Shown here: positions 20,711-32,724 of the stretch, piece by piece
Layout: every line of letters starts with the position of its first letter
How positions within the stretch are numbered: the stretch's first letter is position 1
NCBI GenBank assembly: GCA_016165875.1
Contig: JABBOT010000009.1
Coordinates: 15,044,566-15,108,565, forward strand
Origin: Acanthopleura granulata
Taxonomy: Eukaryota > Mollusca > Polyplacophora > Chitonida > Chitonidae
Length of the DNA: 64,000 nt
Direction of reading: 5' to 3'
Notes under the pieces: generated by a model
Told to the model about the DNA's origin: nothing
Database searches by the model: none
Seen by the model: the letters and a program-made list of their open reading frames with translations, nothing else
Program-made: the position numbers and the translations under genes

Positions 20711-23700
20711 GTAAGAACTGTTATTTATTTATTTCTTTATTTATTTACTTTTATTTATTTATTCACATATGGATAGCCTAATGGTCTAGTAGTTAAAGTA
20801 CTTGCCTGTCAATCGCGAAGAAACAACCACATCTTGGACAGGAAATTTGCCAGTTCCTACACTCTTCCTATTCGTAGCGCATTGCACTGGTCATAATAAT
20901 CCGGCTTCGACGCTGGCGAGGCCGTTTAAGCTGATCTGGCAGTTTGCGTTGGTAAGGGCGTTTATGCTGGTGTGGCTGCTTACGCTGCATAAACGATTGC
21001 TGTTTGTCAGTTGTTTCCACTTGGTGTGCATATCTGAACGTCGCATCCCCTGAGACATTTCTTTAGTTATTTTCCTTCACCCATAAAACTGACGAATAAA
21101 ATGATGAATTCTTGCGCATGTCGTTTAACAACAACGCAGTAAATTAAATAAATTTTTGCATTCATTTACTTTATTTACTTTGTTTACTTTATTGTCACTG
21201 TTGATGGCCCTCGTGTGTCTAGCAAGCGTCCATAAGCAACTTGTGCCCTGTGAGCTTCAATGCTGCAAAACCATGCATGGCCATCTTGTGGCGAGTGAGC
21301 GTCTATAACCCACTCATACAAAGTGAACGTCCACAAGCAGCCTGTGCCAAGTGAACGTCTCTAATCCGCGCACAATGCCCCGCTTGGCAAGGTTACCTCT
21401 CTTTTTCCAAAAGGATTCACTTGGCTAATTTTTACAAAGGATCGTACAAAGGAATCTGTGAAAAGGAACGTACATAGCCTACTTACACAATGAGCGTGCA
21501 TTACCGCCTTGTGCAAAGGAACTTGCTTTGTCCAATAGTGCAGATTCTGCATGGCCTATAAAAGTATTTTCCTTTGTGCTTGCAATTAGGCCAATGTACT
21601 AATGTTATATAATTATAATATGATTCGAATTTGTTTTCAGATCAGAGACACCAGCGATTCTAAAGTCAAACGGCAAGGTAATTTTGCTTCATATATAACT
21701 CTACTGTCTTAGTAGCTACTGTACTTACACGCTTCTAAAATTAAAAAAAATTACGCTTTTCATTGGAATTTTACGCCGTACTCAACAATATTTCATTTAG
21801 ACCAATGCGGCCAAAGTTATGGTGGGAAGAAACCGGGCAGAGCACGGGGAAATCCACAACCATCCGCGGGTTGCTGGTCGAACTTGTCAGTACGACAGGA
21901 GATGAAGCCGGTATGAGCTGGACTTGAACTCACAGCGACTGCATTGGTGAAATTCTTGTTGGTCATTGCGCTGCGCTATCGCGCTAACCACCTCGGTCAC
22001 AGAGAAATAGACACACACAAAAGAAATGACTGTTTATGTCTGTGCCTCGTGTGCCGTGTGTGCGCTATTATTATGAGATCAAGGGATTGCAATCTCGGAT
22101 CCAGGTCTGACAGGCTTGGCTGTGACTTCCTGTATTGATGTTTGTCAAGAGACGGGCGCCTGTTAACTGTGGGTTCTCCGGCTTCTTCATTCACGGATCT
22201 AACCGTTTTTGAAAAAGTGTTAAATCTGAATCAAATTCACAGGTTCACCCTGCAAGGAAATATCATTTAAGACAGCATAGGTCTTCTACTATTGTAAATA
22301 TATAGCATTGCAATGAAAAGATGAATTGATTTACTGACTGGGGTATAACGTGGGATTGTTGATTCGGAACGACTGTTTAGGTTGACGGCTGGTATACGAA
22401 TGTCGGTTTCCACGCCTAATTCCAGAATTCTCCACTAATATGACAGCAGCTGGGTTTGTTCGTGGAAGAAACCGGATTAAACCAGCGACCAATGTTAAGT
22501 ATTTGCCAAACATCCTTATTTAATGCCGCAGCCGACACAAAGAGAGCTGCATTCGAGACCGCGACCCATCGGCCAAAATCCCTTCCAGCACTTTAGTCCA
22601 TTTGAATTAGGGTGGCCCAAATTTTTCAGCAGATCAGTCTTTGATTTTGTCATATTTTGTAGTTCGGAGTTGTCTCAGACAAGTGTTCACGAACGCGACT
22701 GGCTTTATACGAACCCCTAACTACCCAAGAAGTTATGACAACGACCAAGACTGCCTGTACACCATCCTACCCACGGGGCTTTTGAATTTCTCTGTGGAAT
22801 TCTACGCGTGTAACTGTCACATACAAGGCCGTGTCAAGGGCACCTGCTCACAGGACTACTTTGAAGTGCAAGGGTCTCGGCTCTGTGGGCATCTAGACCA
22901 TGTTTTTTACACAGGTGAGAATCCTTTCATATCAACAGATGCAATATAGTTATATGAGAGACCAGTATACTGCACATTTTTTTTGTCAGATATTTTTCAA
23001 CCGAGTAAAATGCATCCGGAACCTTACAGCATCAGATGGTTTACCTTGAGCATTCCTGTTTCCTTCGCCCGTTGCACTGATAGGCGTCGTCGGTGAAATA
23101 TTCAAAATTACAGAACAGTCAATCAATCTGAGACATAAAGAGACGGAGACTCAGTAAGCACATTTTTACATTTTTTGGCAATTACAGGTTTTATTAATCA
23201 TGCAGCATAGTGCATGTAAATATAACCGTGTTAATATAAATTGGAAATGTTGCCATACACATGTACGTCATGTAACAAAACCATTTGTTTTAAAAGAAAA
23301 GACAACAGTAGGCCAAATGTATATATGTATCGATAAAGAATCCTATCCATAGTTCAAAAAACATTACTTTTTATTTTTGTGATGTATGATAACCAGGATA
23401 TGGCAGATCAAAGTAAGTTAAAACGCCAAAGTGGGGAAACTCGAACGGGCCACCACGATGTCAATTTTAACCAATCATGGGCAAGACTTCTATCACCGGA
23501 GAAGACATGTGTTTCTGATGTGACGTCACCCGCACCTAGTTCACCGCTTTGCTATATAGAAGTAGTGTTAAATCAGTTGCTTTCCTTGTGATTACGAGAC
23601 AATTCTGATATACTTTAAAGCCATTTTCAAGGAGAAAATGGTAGTAGACGTCTATGGTTATTCCCCAAGGCCTCAGCCAGGAGGCCACTGTACATGGCCT

Positions 23701-26700
23701 TCTACTGTAATAATGAAGGGGACCGTACTTGGCACAGAAAGGAGTGTCTCGCCACTAATACTGAACAGCGTAGGGTAAGAATGACGCAACATCGTGTTCT
23801 CGGTTTCTCTAAAATAGCGTAACCCATGGCCTTGTAAGAATTCCAGATTAAAAGAGAGTTACCTAAAATGCATATGCCCGTTTAGGTCTGTAGGAGGCCC
23901 TTTTTCTGAAATAACTTTGGTTACATTTTGAGTTGTATTTTCTTTTAAATGAAAAATGACTTCAAAGAAAAGACAGGTGTTAATTCCTAACACATCACCA
24001 GTCAATCAAACTATAAACTGAGGTAATATCGGCAAAAATATAATATTTATATTATAATATCGGAAAAAAAGGTCTAACCTTTGTTCTAATCAAAACCGCC
24101 GTTTCTTAACATAAGAGAGCCTAGTTCTCATCCCAGCACATGGACGTAGGAATTTGATTACATCATTAGTCTGTGAGCGTGTGTGTTTCTTCGTCGGTGG
24201 CCGGGGTGGCTAGTGCAGCGCAATGACACAGGAATGTAGTCGCTGTGAGTTCAAGTCCAGCTCATGGATCATCCAAGCTGTGGATGGTCCAGGATTTACC
24301 CCGGGCTCATCCCACCATAACACTGCATACCCGCAATGGTATAAATGAAATATTCCTACAGAAACCTGTCCAGTCAAATAAATAAATAACAGAGAATCTC
24401 ACCAATGCGGTCGTTCTGAGTTTAAGTCAAGCCCATGCTGGCTTTCTCTCTGGCCGTATGTGGGAATGTCTGCCAGCAACCTGCGTATGGTTTTGGATTT
24501 CCGACCATAATGCTAAAATATTCATGAATTCGGCGTAAAACACCAATCAAATAAATGAAATAAATAAATAAGGCGTCGTTTGACAGTTGGCGACAAGTCA
24601 GTATACAGACTGAAATGGGAGTGTTTACTAGATCTGACTTTCATGAGATTGTTGCATTATTGTGTTGTTTTGAGGCAAAGTCTTGTGTCAGCCAGTGAGC
24701 AATCAGAGGACAATTAAATAGCAATGGTTAACAGGGTTGTGAAACACTTGTAAAGGTTGTTATCTATAGAGGCTAAGCCCTAGATCCTTACTACTCCATG
24801 CAGTCGCATTTTGCCAACATACTGTGTTATCCCTCTCAGTTTGATGTTGACCTGAATAAAACATTTATTTCCATGGACCCACATGTCTAAGCTGTTCGTT
24901 GTCCTGTGTTGTCCGGTCGCACAGCCTGTAGTACATGAATATGGGTACAAAACTCCTCGACGTTTTGAAAAGCCAGTCGCGCCAGACTGGACATGTTGAC
25001 AGCTAGGTAATCTGATAAGCTATGGGTAAGGCAGCTAGATCTATCACAGTGAAGATATACGTTAACATGTTATTTCCCACGACACAACCCTGCGGCTGAT
25101 TTGTAAAACAGGCCCCTGGCCTCTGTGATCGGTTTCGTAAAGACGTCATTACATCCGCTTGGGGATGGCAACAAAGAGAACAAATATACATCGTCATTGC
25201 CGGCGCGCCAGACACTGGGCTGTGAATGTTTTGAAAACTGCTCTCAAAGATTTATCGGAGTTGAACAAAAAACACACGCCTGAGACAAGATTCAAAAAAG
25301 CTGTCCACGGGGTTTTTCCCGTCATGCATCTAGATCACACTTTTCATGCCTGGCAATGTATTATATACGACGAATTGTTTTCTCATTCAACGCCACAATT
25401 TCACGGCATGGGTAATAAGTATCTAATCAATCAGTCATTTATTTATTTGATTGTTGTTCAGCGTCGCTCTCTATTTCACATATATGACGAAGGTCAGCAT
25501 TATGGTGGAGCAAAACGGAGAGAGCCAGGTAGAAACTCATTAGAACTATCAATCAATCGATTATTCATTCATTCAATCATTTATTTCAACTGTGCCTATT
25601 TATCTCTTGTCGTGTTTTTCAGCTGCGTCGTCCGCCGGAAAAGTGGATATCCGGTTTGTGTCTGATTCCAAGGTGACAGGACCCGGATGCTACATCGCCT
25701 ATTCTGTGTCTGGTAACGGCGACAACCTTCCTGAGCTATGTCCACAGAATTTCGCTCCTGATTTCTCCCGGTCGCCCACAAAACCTGGAACACTCAGCTT
25801 GAATCAACCTCTAGTTCCAGCCAGGCCTAATGTGCCAGAGTACCACGGAGGCAGACGATTGCTGGGGGTTTCCTCACCGCCACTACCACGTCACGGTAGT
25901 TCCTTCCGGGGACCTATTCGTAGCAACGTCAATCCGCCGGTATTCCTGGGCCATCACGCCCGGCCACCATTGTCCAGGACGTCTTCCCCGCGACCACTTC
26001 CTGGCGGCTCCGCCCGGCCACGAATCATCTGCAGGCACGGACAAGCTCAAATTCCCAGAAACATGCCTAGACCACCATTCCCAGGTCGCGTACCTCCGCC
26101 ACCTCCACCACCTCCACCACCTCCACATCGCCTACCCCCGTCGGGATTTCCTGGTCGCCCTCCACCCCCAAGGGCACCGCCGCCTGGAAAGCCTTTCCCT
26201 GGACGCTTTCCCAGGAGTTTATCTCCGCCACTTAGCAAATCTTCTAGATCACCATTTTCAGGCAACTCCTCTCGGCCACCTTTTTCAGGCAACCTCTCTC
26301 GGTCAGCATTTTCAGGCAACCTCTCTCGGTCACCATTTTGGGGCAACCTCTCTCGGTCACCATTTTCGGGCAACTTTTCCCAGTCACTATTCACCAAGAA
26401 CTTCACATGGCCAAAACGATTTGGAAATCACCACCCAAGACCCTTCTCGCACAATATCTCCCTTCCGCCATTTCCCGGGAACTTCTCTCCGTCATTATTC
26501 CCGGAGAACTCCACGCGACTACCACCGCATGAAAACCATGACCAAAGACAATTGTCCCGCAACATAACTCCGCTTGCCTTTTCTGGCAATTCCTCTCTGC
26601 CACCCAATGGCTTCTCCCATTCAAAATTTTCAGGCGATTCCGCCCAGCCAGATTTTCTGCATAACTCCACACGGCCACTACGAAATTGGTACCATCACCC

Positions 26701-26959
26701 AAGACCCTTCACACATAACTTAACTCACCCATTATTTCTGGGCAACTTCTCTGTGCCACCCCTCGCGGATAACTCCTCTTGGCCATCACGACCAGGAAAC
26801 TATCACCCAAAACCTTTCCTCGGCAACTTAACAAAGCCACCTTTCCATGACAACTCCTCTCTGCCGTCATTCCGTCAGGTTTTTATCCTCCCTCCGTTTG
26901 AAGGCAACTCCACGAGATTCTTTCCCCCGTCGGCCAACTCTTCAAAACATGAGAATTAA
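20663..26959 (+). CDS. Secreted CUB-domain protein with sequon-rich, proline-rich tail (4 exons)
   Basis: No family name recognised; function unknown, predicted extracellular. Exons 20663-20710, 21641-21677, 22684-22914 and 25623-26959 join in phase with GT-AG sites to 1653 nt, or 550 residues. Signal peptide MYYLFLLMATVLTSAW is followed by a short segment ending in KVKR27, a furin-type site. A CUB domain covers about residues 32-134: GFIRTPNYPRSY, ...CSQDYFEV, LCGHL, then IRFVSDSKVTGPGCYIAY across the exon 3/4 junction. Residues 150-320 are Pro/Arg/Gly-rich with a run of 11 prolines. Residues about 320-548 carry 19 N-x-S/T sequons, in repeats of the form PFSGNLSRS, 9 residues per unit in the most regular part. 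Such a protein could be a matrix, mucus, adhesive or shell component (inference). A decayed paralogue lies at 2715-3830. The start is supported by the signal peptide and its conservation in both copies. Confidence 0.82.
20711..21640 (+). other. CUB gene intron 1
   Basis: Starts with a (TTTA)n tract and a tRNA-like head (cctaatggtctagtagttaa, near 20780) shared with copy A at 2830. From 21190 to 21550 it contains degenerate repeats of a gtgaacgtc-type word. Confidence 0.55.
21641..21677 (+). CDS. CUB gene exon 2 (37 nt, KVKR site)
   Basis: Acceptor ttgttttcag, donor CAAG|gtaatt. It encodes IRDTSDSKVKRQ plus one base. Its phase links exon 1 (phase 0) to exon 3, which starts with two bases. Confidence 0.78.
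21768..22005 (-). mobile_element. Full-length SINE, CUB gene intron 2
   Basis: Minus orientation from ttttacgccgtactcaacaa to the head complement gcgctaaccacctcggtcac. Confidence 0.92.
22684..22914 (+). CDS. CUB gene exon 3 (first part of the CUB domain)
   Basis: 231 nt between agacaag and ACAG|gtgaga. It encodes VFTNATGFIRTPNYPRSY through LCGHLDHVFYT. An AG five bases earlier would give the wrong phase after exon 2. Confidence 0.85.
24199..24575 (+). mobile_element. Two head-to-tail SINEs, CUB gene intron 3
   Basis: 24199-24392 has a head with a short internal deletion. 24393-24575 begins at the caatgcggtcg part right after the first AAAT tail. Confidence 0.88.
25430..25530 (-). mobile_element. 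SINE 3' fragment, CUB gene intron 3
   Basis: tttatttatttgattgttgt and the ggtcagcattatggtgg block, minus orientation, ending about 90 bp before the exon 4 acceptor. Confidence 0.8.
25623..26959 (+). CDS. CUB gene exon 4 (end of CUB domain and repeat tail)
   Basis: Acceptor gtgtttttcag. 445 codons after the two bases that complete Ala106. It contains the CUB C-terminal strands, the Pro11 run, the sequon repeats and the stop. A candidate AATAAA lies near 27534; none nearer was seen. Confidence 0.88.
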
Positions 26960-27539
26960 TGTGCGAAAATTAGAGGAGTAATTACACTTGATACATACTC
27001 TTCATCTTTGGCCAATATATGTATCACGCGTTCCTTCTATGTTGAGCGTAACTCTTTGAGCGTTGTTGGTGACTTAGTAGGTTTTTGTAACCTTGAAAGC
27101 AAAGTTCATTTGTCCGAGGTTTGAATGAATCAATGTGATAAAACTTAGACCTTGCAGATCATACTTTCGCAGAGGATGACAAGAGATGTAAGAGATGGCC
27201 ATTGTAGACTTTTGTACTATGCCGTTTAATCTTCTTAGTTGGTTCAAACATGCTTTATTTAGATACGAAACAAAGTTAAGCTTTACGCTTATATATTTGC
27301 TCCGTTTTCATACAGAGAAAACATTATTTGTTGATTGTAGTAGAATTGTTACATGCGCGATTATGTACAAAGAAAGAGTAATAGAAACATCTGAAGAAAA
27401 ATATGGATTCCAACGGAGCGGCAATGAGAAGGATATCAGTCAAAAAAATAATGGTACAGGTACAAATATGGGTACTAATTGAAAATAGAAGTATGGCAAA
27501 ATTTGTATTATTTACGTCTGTGTGACTAATAATAATAAA
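26960..27539. other. CUB gene 3' flank
   Basis: AT-rich, presumed 3' UTR and intergenic sequence. AATAAA near 27534 is the only obvious poly(A) signal. Nothing else is recognised. Confidence 0.5.
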
Positions 27540-27800
27540 ATAACAATAATTCAACATCCATACGTACACACACATATATCCAATCCATATGTTTTATTTT
27601 CGTATTCGCATGTTGGCACATATACATGTATATACATATATATACATACATACACACACACACACACACCCATACACAGACCCACACCCATATGTGTATA
27701 TATCTATATATACACACATATATACCTGCATAGGTACACACACATACACACACACAGGTACATACATATATACACGCGGGCACATACATAAACGTACAGC
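27540..27800. repeat. (CA/TA)n-rich microsatellite beside the retrotransposon 3' end
   Basis: Alternating cacaca and tatata runs and mixed cataca repeats. It lies just beyond the 3' end of the minus-strand retroelement, where short tandem tails are common in CR1/L2-type elements. Confidence 0.85.
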
Positions 27801-27864
27801 TATCAATTATATAAGCCGTTTGTCTCATTGATGAATTTACACACATATTCTGTAATGGAAATAT

Positions 27865-30800
27865 TTTAAAAAATATTTAAGTTCTCGTCACCATAGAGAA
27901 ATAGGGTAGCAGTGATCCCTCTTTTATGACTCAACGTTCTTATATCATCATACATTGTACGACGATGTTCTTTATACAACTGAAAATGAATTAGGTAATG
28001 TTCTGCTGACTCATTCAGATATCCGCATTCACAGTTAGGTCGGTCCGTCAAATGGTTATTAAAAAGGTCGCCATTTAAACTACTAACAACGTTTCTAGGT
28101 CGTGTTAATAATATATTACATAATCTGTTTCCTACAAAGCAGGGTATTTTTGTTATATTGAACATGATATTTAACTTGGCTATAAATTCTTCAGTCGACA
28201 CCGCGGTCTTAACACTTTCTGGTAGATTATTCTAGTCACTGATGGTGGTAGGTAGAAACGTTTTCTTAAAATGCTATGTTCTACAATGTACAGAGGTTAA
28301 CTGGTTTGGCTATCTTACAGAGTTTGGGTTACGATCTACTGTGGAGGAATATGGTCTGATAAAGTGCAAATACCAGGGTTGTGGATAATGTGATGTAAAT
28401 AAGCCAAACGATGCATGCATCTTCGTTTATGAAGAGGAAGAAATCCAGATTCCTGGTATAGCAAATTAGTAGAGGTACTCACTGTCAGTCCCGTAATTAT
28501 TCGAATGCATTCTTTTTGAATTTTTTCCAGCCTGTTTATATTATATTCGGTGTATATTCTTGATATGGTCTAATAAAGCTCGTGTACATTATAGACAACG
28601 ATTTCCTGTTCAATACATATTTCAACCCTCTAAGAAGAGATCATTCTCTGATCGCTGCTTGAACAAGGTTATCAGTGTGATTGTTCCAAGTAGCTTGAGT
28701 ATTCAAGGTAATGCCAAGAAACTTATATTTTTGGCACGACTGGATAGCTACATTTTGGAATGTCAACTGAGGGCTCGATGGGGTTCTACTTCTAGACACA
28801 AGCAGGGATTTAGTTTTATTAGAATTAAAATTTACCAACCAATATATGTATTCAATATTAGATATATCCTTGAAAAATGTTTGGTGGACTGTACCTGATG
28901 ACAAATTATGTGACACAACATATAAACTAGTGTCGTCAGAAAAGAGTTTGACTTTGTTTACAATATGTAAAGGTAGGTCATTAATAAACAGGAAAAATAA
29001 CAGATTCACGACCACTCTGTGTTTTCTATTATTCAAGTAACTTTTGAACCGTTCATGAAGATCACCATTAATCCCAAAACTTTTCTTTTGGCTATTAATC
29101 CCTTATGCCACAATCTGTCACACGCTTTTGAAATATCCAAAAATATCAAAAAAATATTTCCTTACCTTCGTCGAGTGCTTTAGCTAGGTCAAAATACATG
29201 TCGAGAAGTTGGAGAGCTGTTGGTCTATTTGGAAGAAAGATATCGACTTCTTTAGATCAATTTTGCAAAAATAACCTTTTCAAATATTTGGCTCGGACAA
29301 CATAAAGCAGAAATGAGTCTGTAATTTTCTGGCCTATGGTGATCACCAGATTTAAAAATAGGGTTAATGTTAGCTATATTCCAATCAGATATGTACTTTT
29401 TGTTTTTTAACGATTAGTTAAAAAACTTGGTTAAGAATGGAGCTAGAATGTTTGAAGATTCCTTTAGCACTTTTGGACTTATTCCGTCCGGGCCAATGGC
29501 TTTGGTTGTGTCAAGGCTATTCAATTCAAGGTGGACATCATTTTCATGTATTTCTAAAGAAATGGGAGGCTCGTCTGTAAAAATTGGTAAAACGGGTATT
29601 TCCACATCAGTGTCTTGAAGGCTGCTAATAGTGCTAAAGTAAGTATTTAGCAAATTAGCCTTTGGTTTTGTATCATATTCATAAAGGGTGCCGTGAAAAA
29701 GCGGTGGAATATCAGAAAAACATGAGTTTGATCATTTAAAGAATGATTTAGCAATTTTCCATCATTCTTTATTGTTAACATATGGTTATTTTATTAATGA
29801 TTTTAGTTTTATGGTTATCCTTGGCTTGTCTAATTAATGTAGTAACGTAATTTCTTTGTTTTCTGTATGCAGTATAATCTATTTCCCATGTACTTTTTCT
29901 GCTACGACTGTACAATTTTTCACAAATTCTCATATGATGTTTTATCTCATTTGGTTATCCACGGTTTATCTCTAGTGTTAATAACAACCACCTTGTTTGG
30001 GATAGATTTTTTAGCAAAGGCAATAATATCTTTGTGATTGTAGAGCACTATTCATCCACATCAGAAGTTTCATTTAAATTGGACCAATCACATATTTTTA
30101 ACAAATCTCTATACTTGTTCCAGTTTGTTTCTTCCTATTTCCATATTAGTCGTTTATATTTCACACTTTTTTAAAATAAATTTAAAGTTTACGTACCCAG
30201 GACAGTGGTCGCTGCAAAAGTTAGAATAGATTCTATAGTCTGAGACTAGCATGTGACTATTACATATTATTGGGTCTAGAAGGCTATTAGATGCAGGACG
30301 AATGAGTTGTGATATTAGCTGTATCATACCACAACTTGTGTATATATCCTTGGGATGATGATTTGTCGGATTTAGAAGGTCGTCATTTAGGTCTCCCATT
30401 ACGACTAAATTTTTGTAACCTTCAATACCTGTTCAATGATATCTGCAATTTCTTGCCACATGGCGACAGGAGTATTCGGGGTTGATATATGACACCCAAT
30501 AGTGTATCAATTTTTCCGTTAATTTGCAACCATATAACCTCTAGATTTGTGCTTTCGTATTCAATTCTTCGGTTAACTGCAAGTTTATCGGACACGTAGA
30601 CACATACCCCAACCCAGGCTTGGTTCTGTTTTTTTTCGGAAAGGGGGAAAATAACATGGTAGGAGAATTTCACTGTCTTCTCTCTGATCAGTCAGGTGGC
30701 TCTCTGTAATAGCAATTATATCGAAACAAGAAAGATTGGCATAAATGATATCTATTTTATGTTTGAGCCCTTATGAACTGATGTGTACAACAGAGAGCTT

Positions 30801-31090
30801 TTTGTCAGCGAGCCTGATGGGACCTGGATTAACCTCTACATCACCTGATAAAACTAACATTATGCTAATAATGAGTAAAAAAGGAAGATCACCAGTATAT
30901 AGAGAATACAGTTGATTTGTGCATGAATCAATGACATTGTACGCAAGTTTTGCACACATTAGGAGGGTATCAATTATAAGAAATCTTAAGTTTGAGCTCT
31001 TAAATCTTTTTCTTACAAACCTGTGACCAGACGTACCAATAGCTACGCGGTGACTGTGCAGATCATTACCCATAATCTAGACCTTTATTG
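27865..31090 (-). mobile_element. Decayed CR1/L2-type non-LTR retrotransposon with 2A-like motif
   Basis: Reading the minus strand from 31073: an N-terminal segment with a hydrophobic stretch and LSGDVEVNPGP (near 30830-30860), then AP-endonuclease motifs FDIIAITESHLTD, GVCVYVSD, GDLND and SDHCP. Reverse transcriptase motifs follow: TTKAIGPDGISPKVL, FLFINDLPLHI, FSDDTSLY and FLGITL. Next come the LEKIQKECIRIITG thumb-like region and a C-terminal Cys-rich segment with CECG and a downstream His. At least one internal stop and several frameshifts break the reading frame, so it is inactive. The order fits the CR1/L2 branch of non-LTR elements, some of which are known to carry 2A-like sequences. 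No ORF1 was seen upstream. Confidence 0.88.
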
Positions 31091-31576
31091 ATCTTTCTAG
31101 AAGGGGTTACCGCGTACCTGAGTTTTCTCCTTGCCTTTGGAATTCCAAAACAACTAGCTACAACGTAAATACAGTAAACAGTTAATAGTGTAAAATTATA
31201 AAAAAAGTGTATAAATGTGCATTTATTTATAAAACAGAGTTAAACAGTTACAGCCATCCCATCGAATGCAGCCATTGAGATTAGTGCTTCTGTAGCTCCA
31301 TAAGTATGTATTTATGCATGTACCCATGCATGCGTGCATGCATGCACACACATACATGTGCATACCTATATACATAATTATACACATATGGATACATATA
31401 TACAAAAAGAAAAACAAAGAACCACTGTGTTTAATCATTTCTATGTAAGTCAATTTCATAAGTATCTAGCCGAAAGTGAAGAGTGAAAACACGTGGCGAG
31501 GTTAGTCCGAGTGAGCGGACAATAGCCGTTCAAAAACAGTTTCTCTGGCTCGAATGCAACCCTATGGTGGACAAAA
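31091..31576. other. Flank of the retrotransposon 5' end
   Basis: Contains a cat/gca-rich low-complexity stretch (31295-31410). No gene recognised. Part may be retroelement 5' UTR. Confidence 0.45.
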
Positions 31577-31795
31577 GCACTAATTTATTTATCTATTTAT
31601 TTATTTATTTGATTAGTGTTTTACGCCGTGCTCAAGAATATTTCACTTATACGACGGCGGCAGAGCTTCCCACGTACGGTCGGAGAGGAAGCCACAAAGA
31701 GCCAGACTTGAGCTCACAGCGACCACATTGGTGGGAGGCTTCGGTCATTGCGCTGCGCGAGCTCTCTAACCGACTGAGCCACGGAGGCTATGGAA
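31577..31795 (-). mobile_element. SINE with internal deletion
   Basis: (ttta)n tail, gattagtgttttacgccgtg, a gap in the central body, then a complete head complement ctaaccgactgagccacgga. Confidence 0.93.
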
Positions 31796-32724
31796 GCAGG
31801 GCGCATGTGACCATTGATCTGGGGTACATTTATGTCAGATTTTGGAGAATATTTTTCAGTATCAACCCTCAGCATCAGCAATACATTCATCACATGTACA
31901 AGTTAACTGTTCGTACTACCCAGCTCATCCAAATTCACACACTGTTTACAGTTTTTATTGAAGTTTTACAAGTGGTTTCCGAACAATAATAAGCAACATT
32001 GGTTTGTAAATGAGCCAAGTTGGTTACCAGGAGGCTCTTTGAAAACGGGCTACTTTCGACCATATTGTTGGCTTATTGACCCCGCAGAACGATATGGCTG
32101 ACGGCGAGAATAGCTGTTAGTATTTTTGTTATTTCGCCGGGGTTGCTGTTCCTCTGTGTAAATATTAACAGCATTGAGTAGAGGAGTTTTCGCGGAGCGT
32201 TTCAAGTAGCTTACAATCTTAGCGCTGTTTGAACTGAAGATATGATTAGTGCTGTGTGGGCAGAAAAGGCTTGTTGAACGTTTTATAATTCTGTCGCACT
32301 GAGCTGTTTGAAATGTACTGTTTATTTGTGTCACAAAAGTTTCTTCATATACTGATCTGGATGACCGCCTAATTTCAAGTGTCTAGTCGACTGGGTTAAA
32401 AACTAAAAGCTGAAACCATGAGAACAACTTCATTTAGGGTGAAGCGGAGGGAAGTTATATGCCTGGTTCCTAAAATATGACATAAGCACGTATCATAGAT
32501 CACCAGTAGCTCATACATACAGGATGAGGGATTCCTACGTCCTAGTTTCCTGTTTTCTCTGGCCTAGCTCTCCGGTTTCATCCGGCCTAGTTCTACCTCC
32601 GGCCTGACTGTGCGGTTGCTTCCAACCAGCTGCCATCTTTTAAGTATATTGGTAAATAGCAACGAAGTAAAACAAAGGGAAATATATCTGTTTATTTATT
32701 TGAGTTTTTATTTATTTGATCGGT

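Larger units (their letters stand above)
21678..25622 (+). other. CUB gene introns 2 and 3
   Basis: Excluding exon 3, this holds SINEs at 21768-22005, 24199-24392, 24393-24575 and 25430-25530. No exon was recognised in 22915-25622. An open stretch at 25159-25665 runs through a SINE and into the exon 4 acceptor and is rejected as coding. Confidence 0.65.
18055..26960 (+). repeat. Segmental duplication, copy B (intact gene copy)
   Basis: Direct-orientation partner of 12-3830. It carries extra sequence absent from copy A: a SINE at 19684-19835, the 21.17-22.39 kb segment with exon 2, and the 22.56-25.83 kb segment with exon 3 and the 5' part of exon 4. The left boundary falls at the AT-rich tail of an older repeat near 18050. 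Confidence 0.9.

Noticed and set aside
21190..21550. Possible regulatory or CRISPR-like array of gtgaacgtc words in CUB intron 1
   Set aside because: Irregular spacing and strong divergence. Best seen as an old degenerate tandem repeat, and a CRISPR array is not expected in a eukaryotic intron.
25159..25665. 168-codon open stretch before CUB exon 4
   Set aside because: Runs through SINE sequence and ends across the exon 4 acceptor. No domain seen.
25830..26567. A 245-codon open frame overlapping CUB exon 4 in another frame
   Set aside because: The exon 4 frame is in phase with the CUB exons and continues a known domain. The alternative frame is a by-product of the 27-bp repeat and high proline codon content. 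The copy A open stretch at 3229-3642 is the same shadow frame.
27522..27846. His/Tyr/Thr and Cys/Val-rich open frames at 27.5-27.8 kb
   Set aside because: CA/TA microsatellite.
28560..28898. Plus-strand open frames across 28.5-29.6 kb
   Set aside because: Antisense to reverse-transcriptase coding sequence of the minus-strand retroelement.
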